A DNA stretch of 9,624 nucleotides from Oscillospiraceae bacterium (GTDB taxonomy: Bacteria; Bacillota; Clostridia; Oscillospirales; Oscillospiraceae): assembly GCA_020025715.1 (NCBI GenBank), contig JAHHRQ010000070.1, forward strand, positions 1 to 9,624. Direction: 5' to 3'. The notes beneath the pieces are model-generated. The model did not search any database, was not told the DNA's origin, and saw nothing but the letters and a program-made list of their open reading frames with translations. How positions within the stretch are numbered: the first letter of the stretch is position 1; every line of letters starts with the position of its first letter. Shown piece after piece: positions 1-6,626 of this stretch. The position numbers and the translations under genes were made by a program.

Positions 1-1199
1 ACGCCGGACATGTAGCCGGAAATTGCACATGCCATCTCGAAGAAGCAAACCAGAGAAGCAAAGCCCTCCTCGTCTCTCTTCTTAACCTCAATCACCATAT
101 TGGGCACACCGCCGGAAATGTGAGCTTCCTTAACGGCGTCGGCGGCAACCCGGCAGATGTCTGCCATGTCACGGCCTGCAATGTAGTTTAAGCCGTCTGC
201 ATTTTCCTTATCCTCGGGGAAAATGTAGGCTCTGCGGCTTTCGGTGAAGCGGACAATGGACTCCATAAGATTTCTGGGGCCTTCCTGAATGTACTGACCC
301 ATGGAGTGCAGGTCGGCGGTAAACTCAACGGATGCGGGGAAGATACCCTTGTGATCCTTGCCCTCGCTCTCGCCGTAAAGCTGTTTCCACCACTCAGCCA
401 TGAAGCGGAAGGAAGGCTCATAGCAGCCCAGAATTTCAATGCCGTAGCCCTTGTTGTAAAGGCTCTGTCTTGCGGCGGCGTACTGCCATGCGGGATTTTC
501 CTTAGAGGGAACGGAAAGAGCTTTGAATTCCTCAATAGCGCAGTCAATGACCTTCTCCACGTCTATTCCTGCAACTGCCATAGGCAGCAGACCCACAGCG
601 GAGAGAACGCTGAAACGGCCGCCCACGTCGTCGGGAACCACAAAGGTTTTCCAGCCCTGCCTGTCGGCAACGGATTTAAGTACGCCTTTGTGAGCGTCGG
701 TGGTGGCAAAGATGTGTTCATCTGCCTTCTCGCCGTACTTCTTTTCCAGAAGTCCACGGAAAATGCGGAAGGATGCGGCAGGCTCAAGAGTAGTGCCGGA
801 TTTAGAAATAACATTAACGTCAAAGTCCATATCGCCCAGCATATCCAGAGTGTCGCAGAGGGCGTCGGCGGAAAGGCCGTTGCCTACGAAGAATACTCTG
901 GGGTCATCCTTTCCGGGGACGGGCTTTAAAAGCTCTATTGCACCGCGGGCACCCAGATAGGAGCCGCCTATGCCAATGACAACAAGAGCCTTGGAGCGGG
1001 AGCGGATAAGGCCGGCAGTTTCCAGAATTTCCGGCAGTTCAGTGTCCTTTATGCGCTGGGGCAGGCCCAGCCAGCCAATGAAATCTGAGCCCAGACCGGA
1101 ACCGTTCATAAGGGTGTTGTGAGCAAGCTCTGCAAGAGCGTAGTCGGGGCCGGCGGCAGTAAAAAACTGCTCTGCACCGGATAAATCAACTTTAACCAT
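1..1199 (-). CDS. pgi: Glucose-6-phosphate isomerase, 3' end cut by window edge
   Basis: Cytoplasmic enzyme interconverting glucose 6-phosphate and fructose 6-phosphate in glycolysis and gluconeogenesis. The reverse strand reads open from ATG at 1199 to the left edge, giving 399 residues of a protein usually near 450. I see the first PGI signature, DDVGGRFSVLSAVG, at about residues 190-203. The sugar-phosphate binding stretch VIGIGGSYLGARGA lies near residue 75. A KDHKGIFP segment holds H283, and GQYIQEG contains the likely catalytic Glu, E306. The reading ends at ISGYMSGV, just before the position where the family has its second signature (FDQPGVE-type), so the catalytic C-terminal Lys is outside the window. 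The start is supported by AGGAGG four bases upstream of ATG. The gene follows the carboxypeptidase with about 79 bp between them and has its own promoter. No disruption is visible. Identity is very secure. Confidence 0.97.
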   Translation of the reverse strand, partial: MVKVDLSGAEQFFTAAGPDYALAELAHNTLMNGSGLGSDFIGWLGLPQRIKDTELPEILETAGLIRSRSKALVVIGIGGSYLGARGAIELLKPVPGKDDPRVFFVGNGLSADALCDTLDMLGDMDFDVNVISKSGTTLEPAASFRIFRGLLEKKYGEKADEHIFATTDAHKGVLKSVADRQGWKTFVVPDDVGGRFSVLSAVGLLPMAVAGIDVEKVIDCAIEEFKALSVPSKENPAWQYAAARQSLYNKGYGIEILGCYEPSFRFMAEWWKQLYGESEGKDHKGIFPASVEFTADLHSMGQYIQEGPRNLMESIVRFTESRRAYIFPEDKENADGLNYIAGRDMADICRVAADAVKEAHISGGVPNMVIEVKKRDEEGFASLVCFFEMACAISGYMSG

Positions 1200-1232
1200 A
1201 ATGCCTCCTATAATATACAAGATGTTACTCTA

Positions 1233-1260
1233 ATTATATACTATTTTCGGAGGAATTCAA
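1233..1260 (-). promoter_or_regulatory. Sigma-A promoter for pgi
   Basis: On the reverse strand, TTGAAT (1260-1255) is followed after a 16-base spacer by a perfect TATAAT (1238-1233). The predicted transcript starts near 1226, about 27 bases upstream of the pgi ATG. The -10 is ideal; the -35 matches consensus at 4 of 6 positions. No terminator hairpin is visible between the carboxypeptidase stop at 1279 and this promoter, so pgi may also receive read-through from the upstream gene. Confidence 0.6.
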
Positions 1261-1278
1261 GTGAGGACAGTGGTTATA

Positions 1279-2436
1279 TTAAAGCCCTAAAAGACTTTTT
1301 CCCAGCATACCCATGATTCCGAAAAAGCCCAGCTTCTCCACGTCCTTTGCCGCCATTAAGGGAATTCGGGCAAGCTCTCCCGCCGCCTCGGTTTTAACTA
1401 CCAGCTCCCCTAAAATCTGCCCCTCCTTTACCGGCGCTTTCACCGTTTCGGGGAGCAGAAGCTCATATTCGGGGTTAGTGTTTCCCTTAGGTACAAGGGC
1501 GTATTCCCCGCCTGCATATTTAAGGGGCAGCACCTTTTCCTTTCCCAACTCCACAGGGAGAGCGGGGAGGGGGTCATCCATACGCAGCGGACAGAGAGAA
1601 AAGTTTGCAAAGCCGAAGTTTAAAAGAGCAGATGCGTCGGAATTGCGAAGCTCTGAGTCCTTGGAGCCCATTACAACGGCAATAAATTCCATGCCGTCTC
1701 GCTCAGCTGTTGCGGAGAGACAGTATTTTGCAGTGCTGGTGTAGCCGGTTTTAAGCCCTGTGCAGCCATCATAGCGGTTTACAAGCTTGTTGGTGTTGCT
1801 CAGCTCAAATTCTCCGCCCCGGATGCTGTCCATCCATATGGTAGAGTAATTCTTTATTAAATCGTGGGAAATCAGCTCCCTTGACATGACCGCCACATCA
1901 CAGGCGGTGGTGTAATGGTCCTTGTCGTCAAAGAGTCCGGTGCAGTTTGTAAAGTGGGTGTCCTTTAATTCAAGCTCCCTTGCTCTCTCGTTCATCCGCT
2001 CTACGAAAGCCTGTTCCGTGCCGCAGAGGTGCTCTGCCATTGCAACGGCGCAGTCGTTTGCGGACACAACGGCAATGCACTTTAACATTTCATCAACGCT
2101 CATCCGCTCACCCTCCTCCAGATACACACAGCTGCCGCCGAAGGATGCCGCTCTTTTGCTGGCGGTTACGGTGTCGGTCAGGGAAAGCTTGCCGCTTTCG
2201 ATGTCCTCGATTATTAAAAGCAGGGTCATAATCTTGGTTATGCTTGCCGGTGCCCGCCGCTCGTCTGCGTTTTTCTTATAGATTATAAGCCCCGTTTCCT
2301 TTTCCATAAGTACCGCAGAAGGGGCTGTTATCTGAAGCTCCTTATCCGTAACGGGCTTAATTGCGTAAGCCGTCGCGCTTGAAATCATACCGCAAATAAT
2401 TACAAAAATAAGTATAAAACTAACTGCCTTTTTCAT
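1279..2436 (-). CDS. D-alanyl-D-alanine carboxypeptidase (peptidase S11, PBP5-like)
   Basis: Secreted low-molecular-weight penicillin-binding protein that removes the terminal D-Ala from peptidoglycan pentapeptides, limiting cross-linking. The 385-residue product begins with a signal peptide (MKK, hydrophobic core to about residue 20, probable cleavage after ATAYA at 25). All three serine-acyltransferase motifs are present: S65-ITK68 (nucleophile), S125-A-N127 and K229-T-G231. A PBP5_C-like beta domain occupies roughly residues 290-360. The C-terminal KDVEKLGFFGIMGMLGKSLLGL region is a plausible amphipathic membrane anchor. The start is ATG at 2436, preceded by GGGAGG at suitable spacing. An in-frame TTG 14 codons earlier (2478) would bury the signal peptide behind a basic stretch and has no comparable ribosome binding site. 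It could be a DacA, DacB or DacF type; the sequence alone does not decide whether its role is vegetative or sporulation-specific. Confidence 0.95.
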   Translation of the reverse strand: MKKAVSFILIFVIICGMISSATAYAIKPVTDKELQITAPSAVLMEKETGLIIYKKNADERRAPASITKIMTLLLIIEDIESGKLSLTDTVTASKRAASFGGSCVYLEEGERMSVDEMLKCIAVVSANDCAVAMAEHLCGTEQAFVERMNERARELELKDTHFTNCTGLFDDKDHYTTACDVAVMSRELISHDLIKNYSTIWMDSIRGGEFELSNTNKLVNRYDGCTGLKTGYTSTAKYCLSATAERDGMEFIAVVMGSKDSELRNSDASALLNFGFANFSLCPLRMDDPLPALPVELGKEKVLPLKYAGGEYALVPKGNTNPEYELLLPETVKAPVKEGQILGELVVKTEAAGELARIPLMAAKDVEKLGFFGIMGMLGKSLLGL

Positions 2437-2519
2437 AAGCCGCCTCCCAGTATGTCCCGCAGTTTTTTTCTTACGCAAACCTATGTCCTGAGAGCTGCAT
2501 TTATGAGCCGGTTTATCCG

Positions 2520-2549
2520 ATTATGTATATTTCGATTAAGTTCGTACAA
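2520..2549 (-). promoter_or_regulatory. Possible weak promoter for the carboxypeptidase gene
   Basis: Reverse strand: TTGTAC (2549-2544), 18-base spacer, CATAAT (2525-2520; 5 of 6 to consensus). It would give a leader of about 75 bases before the ATG at 2436. The -35 is poor (3 of 6), so this is only the best candidate I could find, not a firm call. Confidence 0.3.
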
Positions 2550-2550
2550 A

Positions 2551-2625
2551 TATTCAACATTTCAACAAAGCCGAAATTTAAGGCCACACAAGGAGTTTTC
2601 AACATTATCAACAGAGTTATCAACA
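2551..2625 (+). repeat. Cluster of five direct DnaA-box-like 9-mers (NNNTCAACA)
   Basis: Five same-orientation 9-mers sharing TCAACA occur in 75 bases: TATTCAACA (2551-2559), ATTTCAACA (2559-2567), TTTTCAACA (2596-2604), TTATCAACA (2605-2613) and TTATCAACA (2617-2625). The third and fourth abut and the fifth follows after three bases. TTATCAACA differs from the canonical DnaA box TTATCCACA at one position. A sixth relaxed copy, CTATTCACA, lies at 2662-2670 in a very AT-rich stretch. The repetition is seen directly; DnaA binding is inference. It could be an origin-like element, a DnaA-regulated promoter region, a DnaA-titrating site, or chance in AT-rich DNA. No dnaA or dnaN gene lies in the window. 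Confidence 0.45.
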
Positions 2626-2715
2626 GCCTGTTAATGAATATTTTCGGGTGTTTTAATAAAACTATTCACATAATAAGATTATTCTGAAAAAATGCAAAAT
2701 CGGCGGTTTCAAATC

Positions 2716-2729
2716 AAATGTTTACATTT
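2716..2729. promoter_or_regulatory. 14-bp dyad upstream of the AI-2E promoter
   Basis: AAATGT-TT-ACATTT is a perfect inverted repeat (6-bp arms, 2-bp centre) ending five bases before the -35 hexamer. Its size and position suit a regulator binding site. I cannot name the regulator, and short AT-rich dyads also arise by chance. Confidence 0.35.
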
Positions 2730-2734
2730 TAAGG

Positions 2735-2763
2735 TTGACTGTCGCTATCTCAGATAGTAAAAT
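2735..2763 (+). promoter_or_regulatory. Sigma-A promoter for the AI-2E gene, with a dyad filling its spacer
   Basis: TTGACT (2735-2740), a 17-base spacer and TAAAAT (2758-2763) each match consensus at 5 of 6 positions with ideal spacing. The predicted start is near 2770, leaving a leader of about 38 bases. The downstream 13 bases of the spacer form a perfect dyad, CTATCT-C-AGATAG (2745-2757), abutting the -10. An operator there would block RNA polymerase directly, so repression is plausible; the factor is unknown. Confidence 0.7.
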
Positions 2764-2807
2764 GCTTATTGAGCAAAATTCTGAGATTTTTCGGAAGAGG
2801 GTAAAAT

Positions 2808-4151
2808 ATGAGACGGCATTTTAAATGGGATAAAAAATACCTGTACTGGGGCATAACGGCTTTCTGCGTTATTGCCTGTTCGATATTGTTCTTCATGGCG
2901 CTCAACTACATTTCAGATGTAGGACAGGGCATTAAAGCAATTATTCACATACTCAGCCCCTTTGTCTGGGGTGTTGTTATAAGCTATCTTCTCTGCCCGC
3001 TTATGAGGGCGCTGGAGAGAAATGTGTTCGCGCCGCTGGGAAAGCGAATATATAAAGGTAAAAAAGATAACGGCAAAAAATTTGCAAGAGGCTTTTCCGT
3101 TCTTTTCTCCGAGATAGTTCTTTTAGCATTGATGGCAGCTCTGGTTTATCTCATCCTGCCTCAGTTATACAACAGCATTGAAACCATAGTTTTAAACAGC
3201 AATACCTACCTTGCAAACATCAGCCGGTGGATTGCCGACATGCTCAGGGATTACCCCGAAATGGAGCAGTACGCCAAGAGCGTTTTGGACACCGTAAATT
3301 CCGGCATTATAACATGGCTGCAGGAAACCATTCTTCCCGGCCTGGGCAATATAATTTCCAGTGTTACGGCAGGTGTTTACTATATTTTAATGGCGATATA
3401 TAACATCGTCATCGGTATTATCGTCTCTGTCTACATTCTGGGAAATCTGGAAACCTTTCAGGCAAATTCAAAGCGTATGCTGTACAGCCTCTTCACCGTT
3501 GAAAATGCTGAAAAAATCCGCGAGGGCGTTGCATTTACCGATAAAACCTTCATGGGCTTTATAAACGGCAAACTTCTGGATTCCGCCATAATCGGCCTTA
3601 TCTGCTATGTGGTCTGCGTCATTCTGGATATGCCTTATGCAATGCTGGTAAGCGTTATTGTAGGCGTAACAAATATAATTCCCTTCTTCGGCCCCTTCAT
3701 CGGCGCAATCCCCAGTTCAATTATTATTCTCATGGTAAGCCCTGTAAAGTGCCTTATATTCATTATCTTTATCGTCATTTTGCAGCAGGTGGACGGAAAC
3801 ATCATCGGCCCCAAGATTCTGGGCAGCTCCATCGGTATAAACGGCTTCTGGGTAATGTTTGCAATTATTCTGGGCGCAGGTCTTTTCGGCTTCTGGGGTA
3901 TGCTTCTGGGCGTTCCGGTATTTGTGGTTATCTATACCGCAATCAATGCAGGTGTTGAAAAGCGGCTTAAAGAAAACGATCTGCCATGGGAAAGCGAAGA
4001 ATACGCGGAAATGGATCATATTGATCCGGTGACACGGCAGATAATAAAAAAACCCGCCGAAGCTGAAAGCAGCTCCGGACGGGAGAAAAAGTCTGAGAAA
4101 AAGGCCGGTAAGAAATCTAAGGAGAAGAAGGGCGACGATACTCAGCTGTGA
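2808..4151 (+). CDS. AI-2E family transporter (PF01594-type membrane protein)
   Basis: A 447-residue multi-pass inner-membrane protein of the AI-2E (formerly UPF0118, PerM/YdiK-like) family. Hydrophobic segments lie near residues 13-35, 43-64, 98-119, 181-211, 257-312 (more than one pass), 315-326 and 346-378. The family's C-terminal conserved blocks are clear: NIIPFFGPFIGAIPS (289-303), QVDGNIIGPKILGSSIGI (327-344) and GLFGFWGMLLGVPV (358-371). Despite the name, substrates differ; autoinducer-2 export and Na+/H+ antiport have both been described for members, so I do not assign one. The last 37 residues form a hydrophilic tail with 11 Lys, presumably cytoplasmic. The ATG start follows GAAGAGGG at good spacing. 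The stop overlaps the convergent desulfurase gene by 10 bp. Family assignment is firm; function is not. Confidence 0.93.
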   Translation: MRRHFKWDKKYLYWGITAFCVIACSILFFMALNYISDVGQGIKAIIHILSPFVWGVVISYLLCPLMRALERNVFAPLGKRIYKGKKDNGKKFARGFSVLFSEIVLLALMAALVYLILPQLYNSIETIVLNSNTYLANISRWIADMLRDYPEMEQYAKSVLDTVNSGIITWLQETILPGLGNIISSVTAGVYYILMAIYNIVIGIIVSVYILGNLETFQANSKRMLYSLFTVENAEKIREGVAFTDKTFMGFINGKLLDSAIIGLICYVVCVILDMPYAMLVSVIVGVTNIIPFFGPFIGAIPSSIIILMVSPVKCLIFIIFIVILQQVDGNIIGPKILGSSIGINGFWVMFAIILGAGLFGFWGMLLGVPVFVVIYTAINAGVEKRLKENDLPWESEEYAEMDHIDPVTRQIIKKPAEAESSSGREKKSEKKAGKKSKEKKGDDTQL

Positions 4152-5269
4152 GCGAGAGTGTCGTGTGCCTCCTTCAAGGCCTGACATAAGGCGGTTATAT
4201 CCTCCTCGGTGGTGAAGCGGGACAGACCTATGCGTATTGCTCCGTCAATTACCTTGGAGTTATAACCCAGTGCTTCAAGCACATGGCTCCGCCCGCCCTT
4301 TTTGCAGGCGGAGCTTTTTGATACATAAATTTCTTTGGCTTCCATATAATTCATGAGCACCTCGCTGCGCCAGCCGGGAAGGGAAATGCTGAGAATATGG
4401 GGAGCACCGCCGGGAACCAGCACAAGCTCCGGTATCTGGGCGGAAAGGGTTTCGGCGGCAAGAGTGCGGAGAGAATTCATTCTCTCTGCGTTTTCCTTAA
4501 CGTTTCCCACCGCCTCACAGGCAGCGGCAAAGGCGGCTATCTGGGGCATGGCCTCAGTTCCTGCCCGTCTGCCATCCTCCTGTGCGCCGCCTACGATAAA
4601 GGGCTTTAATTTAAGACCCTTTCTGATGTACAGTGCGCCTATACCCTTGGGGGCGTGGATTTTGTGGCCGCTGACGCTTATCATGTCAGCGCCCAGCGTT
4701 TTTGCAGAGAAGGGGATTTTCATAAATGCCTGTACTGCGTCGGTGTGGAGAAGAGCCTGAGACTTTTCACGCTTAAGAAGCTTTGAAATGCCGTTAATGT
4801 CAGTAACAGCACCGGTTTCGTTGTTGACCAGCATGAGAGAAACGAGTATAGTATCAGGACGGAGTGCGCTTTTAACAGCCTCAGGGCTGACGGCGCCCTT
4901 ATCGTCGGGAACCAGCCTTGTTACTTCAAAGCCTCTTTTCTCCAGTTCGTCCAGAGACTTTCTGACGGCATCATGCTCAACAACAGAGCTTATGATGTGG
5001 TTTCCCTTGCGCTTCATGGCCTCTGCGCCGTTAATTATGGCCCAGTTGTCGCTCTCGGAGCCGCAGGAGGTAAAAACCAGCTCTGCCGGTGTGCAGCCCA
5101 TGGCTTTTGCAACCGCTGCTCTGGATGAATCCAGAAGCTTTTTTGCTTCTCTGCCCAGAGTATGGGTGGAGCTTGGGTTGCCGTAAACTTCGCACATTGC
5201 TTTTAATGCTGCCTGCGCCGCTTCGGGGCAGACTTTTGTAGTAGCTGAATTATCAAGATAATGTTCCAT
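4142..5269 (-). CDS. Cysteine desulfurase, NifS/IscS class (class V aminotransferase fold)
   Basis: PLP enzyme that removes sulfur from L-cysteine as a persulfide, delivering it to Fe-S cluster assembly or tRNA thiolation and releasing alanine. The 375 residues fit the family (about 370-400). Landmarks in order: YLDNSATT at 4-11, TSCGSESDN at 67-75 (the PLP phosphate loop, usually TSGGTESDN), H99 (stacks on PLP), HTDAVQ at 175-180, SGHKIHAPKG with Schiff-base K203, GGAQEDGRRAGTEA at 227-240, and SKSSACKKGG with catalytic C322. Two departures from the common form are Cys69 for Gly in the phosphate loop and Lys-Lys after the catalytic Cys; neither removes an essential residue. I chose ATG at 5269 because GGAG sits six bases upstream; a TTG four codons earlier overlaps that site. 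No iscU, thiI or mnmA is adjacent, so its dedicated partner cannot be told. Confidence 0.94.
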   Translation of the reverse strand: MEHYLDNSATTKVCPEAAQAALKAMCEVYGNPSSTHTLGREAKKLLDSSRAAVAKAMGCTPAELVFTSCGSESDNWAIINGAEAMKRKGNHIISSVVEHDAVRKSLDELEKRGFEVTRLVPDDKGAVSPEAVKSALRPDTILVSLMLVNNETGAVTDINGISKLLKREKSQALLHTDAVQAFMKIPFSAKTLGADMISVSGHKIHAPKGIGALYIRKGLKLKPFIVGGAQEDGRRAGTEAMPQIAAFAAACEAVGNVKENAERMNSLRTLAAETLSAQIPELVLVPGGAPHILSISLPGWRSEVLMNYMEAKEIYVSKSSACKKGGRSHVLEALGYNSKVIDGAIRIGLSRFTTEEDITALCQALKEAHDTLAHS

Positions 5270-5304
5270 ATGTATCTCCAAATTTATATATTAAGGTGAG
5301 TAAG

Positions 5305-6591
5305 ATGAAGTATATTATAAACACTCTTGGCTGTAAGGTCAACCAGTATGAAACTCAGGCAATGGAAACTGTTCTTCAGGCCCATGGTCATGTTCCCGCC
5401 GCAGAGGGGGAAAAGGCTGACGCAGTTATAGTAAATACCTGCGCTGTTACTGCCGAGAGCGGAAGAAAATCCAGACAGGTAATCAGACGCCTGAGAGACG
5501 AAAACCCCGGCGCCGTTGTGGGCGTATGCGGCTGCTATTCCCAGATTGACCCCGAGGAAGCGGAGGAGCTGGGAGCAAAGGTTATCTTCGGCGCAGCTGA
5601 CAGAATGAAATTTGTTGAAGCAATAGAAAAGGCAGCAGCCACAGGCGAGGGTGAAGAGAATATCGACGAGCCCTTTAAGCGCCGTGTGCTTGAAAAGCTG
5701 CCTGCCGGTGCAGTTTCCGGCCGTACAAGAGCCATGCTCAAAATTCAGGACGGCTGCGTCAACTTCTGCACCTACTGCATAATACCGTATACCAGAGGCA
5801 GACTCAGAAGCTTGCCCATTGAGGACGCCGTCAGAGAGACTGAGCGCATAAGAGATGAGGGCTACAAGGAGCTGGTTTTAACAGGCATAGAGGTTGCATC
5901 CTACGGTGTTGACCTGCCCGGAAAGCCCGGTCTTGCAGATGTAATCTGCGCCGTTGCAGAAGCTTCGGGAGATATGAGAATAAGACTTGGTTCTTTAGAG
6001 CCTACTGTCATAACCGAGGAATTCTGCCGCAAGACCGCCGCCACCGGAAAGCTCTGCCGTCATTTCCACCTTTCTCTTCAGTCCGGCTGCGACAAGACAT
6101 TAAAAAACATGAACCGTAAGTATGACAGAGCGGGATTTTATAATGCCGTTGAGCTTTTAAGAAAGCATTTCCCCGGCTGTGCCCTTACCTGTGACCTTAT
6201 AACCGGCTTCCCCGGCGAAACCGACGAGGATCAGAAGGAAACACTGGAGTTTATAGAGCGCTGCGGATTTTCCCAGATGCACATTTTCCCCTACTCCAGA
6301 CGCCCCGGCACTCCCGCAGACAAAATGCCCGGTCAGTGCTCCAATGCGGTTAAATCCGCCCGCGCCCATGAGGCTCAGCAGGTGGCAAACAAGATGCACG
6401 GCGAGTTTTTAAACGGGAGCGTCGGGCAGGTGCTGCCGGTGCTGTTTGAGACTCCCGACGGAGACGGTTTTACCGGCCACAGCGACACTTATGTAATGGT
6501 TTGGGCAAAGGGTGAAAACCTCAGAGGCAAAATATTAAATGTTCTCATAAAGACTGCCGAAAATGACAGACTTATAGGAGAAATTGTTTGA
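5305..6591 (+). CDS. mtaB: tRNA (t6A37-C2)-methylthiotransferase MtaB, radical SAM
   Basis: Installs a methylthio group on N6-threonylcarbamoyladenosine 37 of ANN-decoding tRNAs, giving ms2t6A, which supports decoding accuracy. The 428-residue product has the three-part methylthiotransferase architecture. The N-terminal UPF0004 domain carries cluster ligands C10 (TLGCKVNQYET), C46 (VNTCAVTA) and C77 (GCYSQ). The radical SAM core has C151-x3-C155-x2-C158, followed by HLSLQSGCD (255-263), ITGFPGET (299-306) and HIFPYSRRPGT (326-336). A TRAM RNA-binding domain occupies about 371-428. The TLGCKVNQYE start and overall pattern favour MtaB over MiaB or RimO. ATG at 5305 is preceded by AAGGTGA at good spacing; the in-frame GTG at 5296 lies inside that ribosome binding site. 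The divergent cysteine desulfurase, 35 bp away, could supply sulfur for its two [4Fe-4S] clusters. I found no strong promoter: GATAAT at 5257-5262 has only a poor -35. Confidence 0.95.
   Translation: MKYIINTLGCKVNQYETQAMETVLQAHGHVPAAEGEKADAVIVNTCAVTAESGRKSRQVIRRLRDENPGAVVGVCGCYSQIDPEEAEELGAKVIFGAADRMKFVEAIEKAAATGEGEENIDEPFKRRVLEKLPAGAVSGRTRAMLKIQDGCVNFCTYCIIPYTRGRLRSLPIEDAVRETERIRDEGYKELVLTGIEVASYGVDLPGKPGLADVICAVAEASGDMRIRLGSLEPTVITEEFCRKTAATGKLCRHFHLSLQSGCDKTLKNMNRKYDRAGFYNAVELLRKHFPGCALTCDLITGFPGETDEDQKETLEFIERCGFSQMHIFPYSRRPGTPADKMPGQCSNAVKSARAHEAQQVANKMHGEFLNGSVGQVLPVLFETPDGDGFTGHSDTYVMVWAKGENLRGKILNVLIKTAENDRLIGEIV
5314..5342 (-). promoter_or_regulatory. Sigma-A promoter for the cysteine desulfurase, inside mtaB
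   Basis: Reverse strand: TTGACC (5342-5337), exactly 17 bases, TATAAT (5319-5314). The -10 is perfect and the -35 matches 4 of 6. The predicted start is near 5307, giving a leader of about 37 bases before the ATG at 5269. The hexamers coincide with mtaB codons 11-13 (K-V-N) and 4-5 (I-I), so the promoter is embedded in the opposing gene. Confidence 0.65.
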
Positions 6592-6616
6592 CGGATTTAA
6601 ATCGGTAATGTATAAT
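6588..6616 (+). promoter_or_regulatory. Sigma-A promoter of the serC-serA(-alaX) operon
   Basis: TTGACG (6588-6593; 5 of 6), exactly 17 bases, and a perfect TATAAT (6611-6616). The mtaB stop codon TGA (6589-6591) lies within the -35 hexamer. The predicted start is around 6623, leaving a leader of about 45 bases. This is the strongest promoter in the window by sequence and indicates that serC begins its own transcript. Confidence 0.8.
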
Positions 6617-6626
6617 AGTGCGCTAA

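Larger units (their letters stand above)
2437..2807. other. AT-rich divergent intergenic region
   Basis: The only long non-coding stretch here (371 bases), between the leftward carboxypeptidase and the rightward AI-2E gene. From left to right it holds the carboxypeptidase leader, a weak leftward promoter, a cluster of TTCAACA motifs (2551-2625), and a very AT-rich stretch (about 2630-2700) with one more DnaA-box-like 9-mer CTATTCACA (2662-2670). After these come a dyad at 2716-2729, a good rightward promoter with a second dyad in its spacer, and the AI-2E ribosome binding site. I see no convincing coding sequence, tRNA, riboswitch fold or terminator in it; the 60-codon open frame across 2452-2634 lacks a ribosome binding site and any recognisable protein character. 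Confidence 0.7.

Noticed and set aside
306..929. 207-codon open frame on the plus strand
   Set aside because: It is antisense to pgi, whose reverse-strand reading shows clear PGI signatures. The plus-strand translation shows no recognisable domain and no ribosome binding site.
2437..2478. TTG-initiated 14-codon extension of the carboxypeptidase
   Set aside because: It would place a basic stretch ahead of the signal peptide, while ATG at 2436 has a good GGGAGG site.
2452..2634. 60-codon open frame in the divergent intergenic region
   Set aside because: No ribosome binding site, it starts inside the carboxypeptidase leader, its composition is atypical, and it runs through the TTCAACA repeats; probably chance.
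4130..4180. Possible bidirectional terminator at the AI-2E/desulfurase junction
   Set aside because: Only a 4-bp CTCA/TGAG stem and imperfect longer pairing are visible, with no U-tract on either strand.
5270..5281. TTG start four codons upstream for the cysteine desulfurase
   Set aside because: The TTG overlaps the GGAG that serves the ATG at 5269; the family normally begins right before YLDNSATT.
5296..5304. GTG start for mtaB
   Set aside because: The GTG lies inside the AAGGTGA ribosome binding site that is correctly spaced for ATG at 5305.
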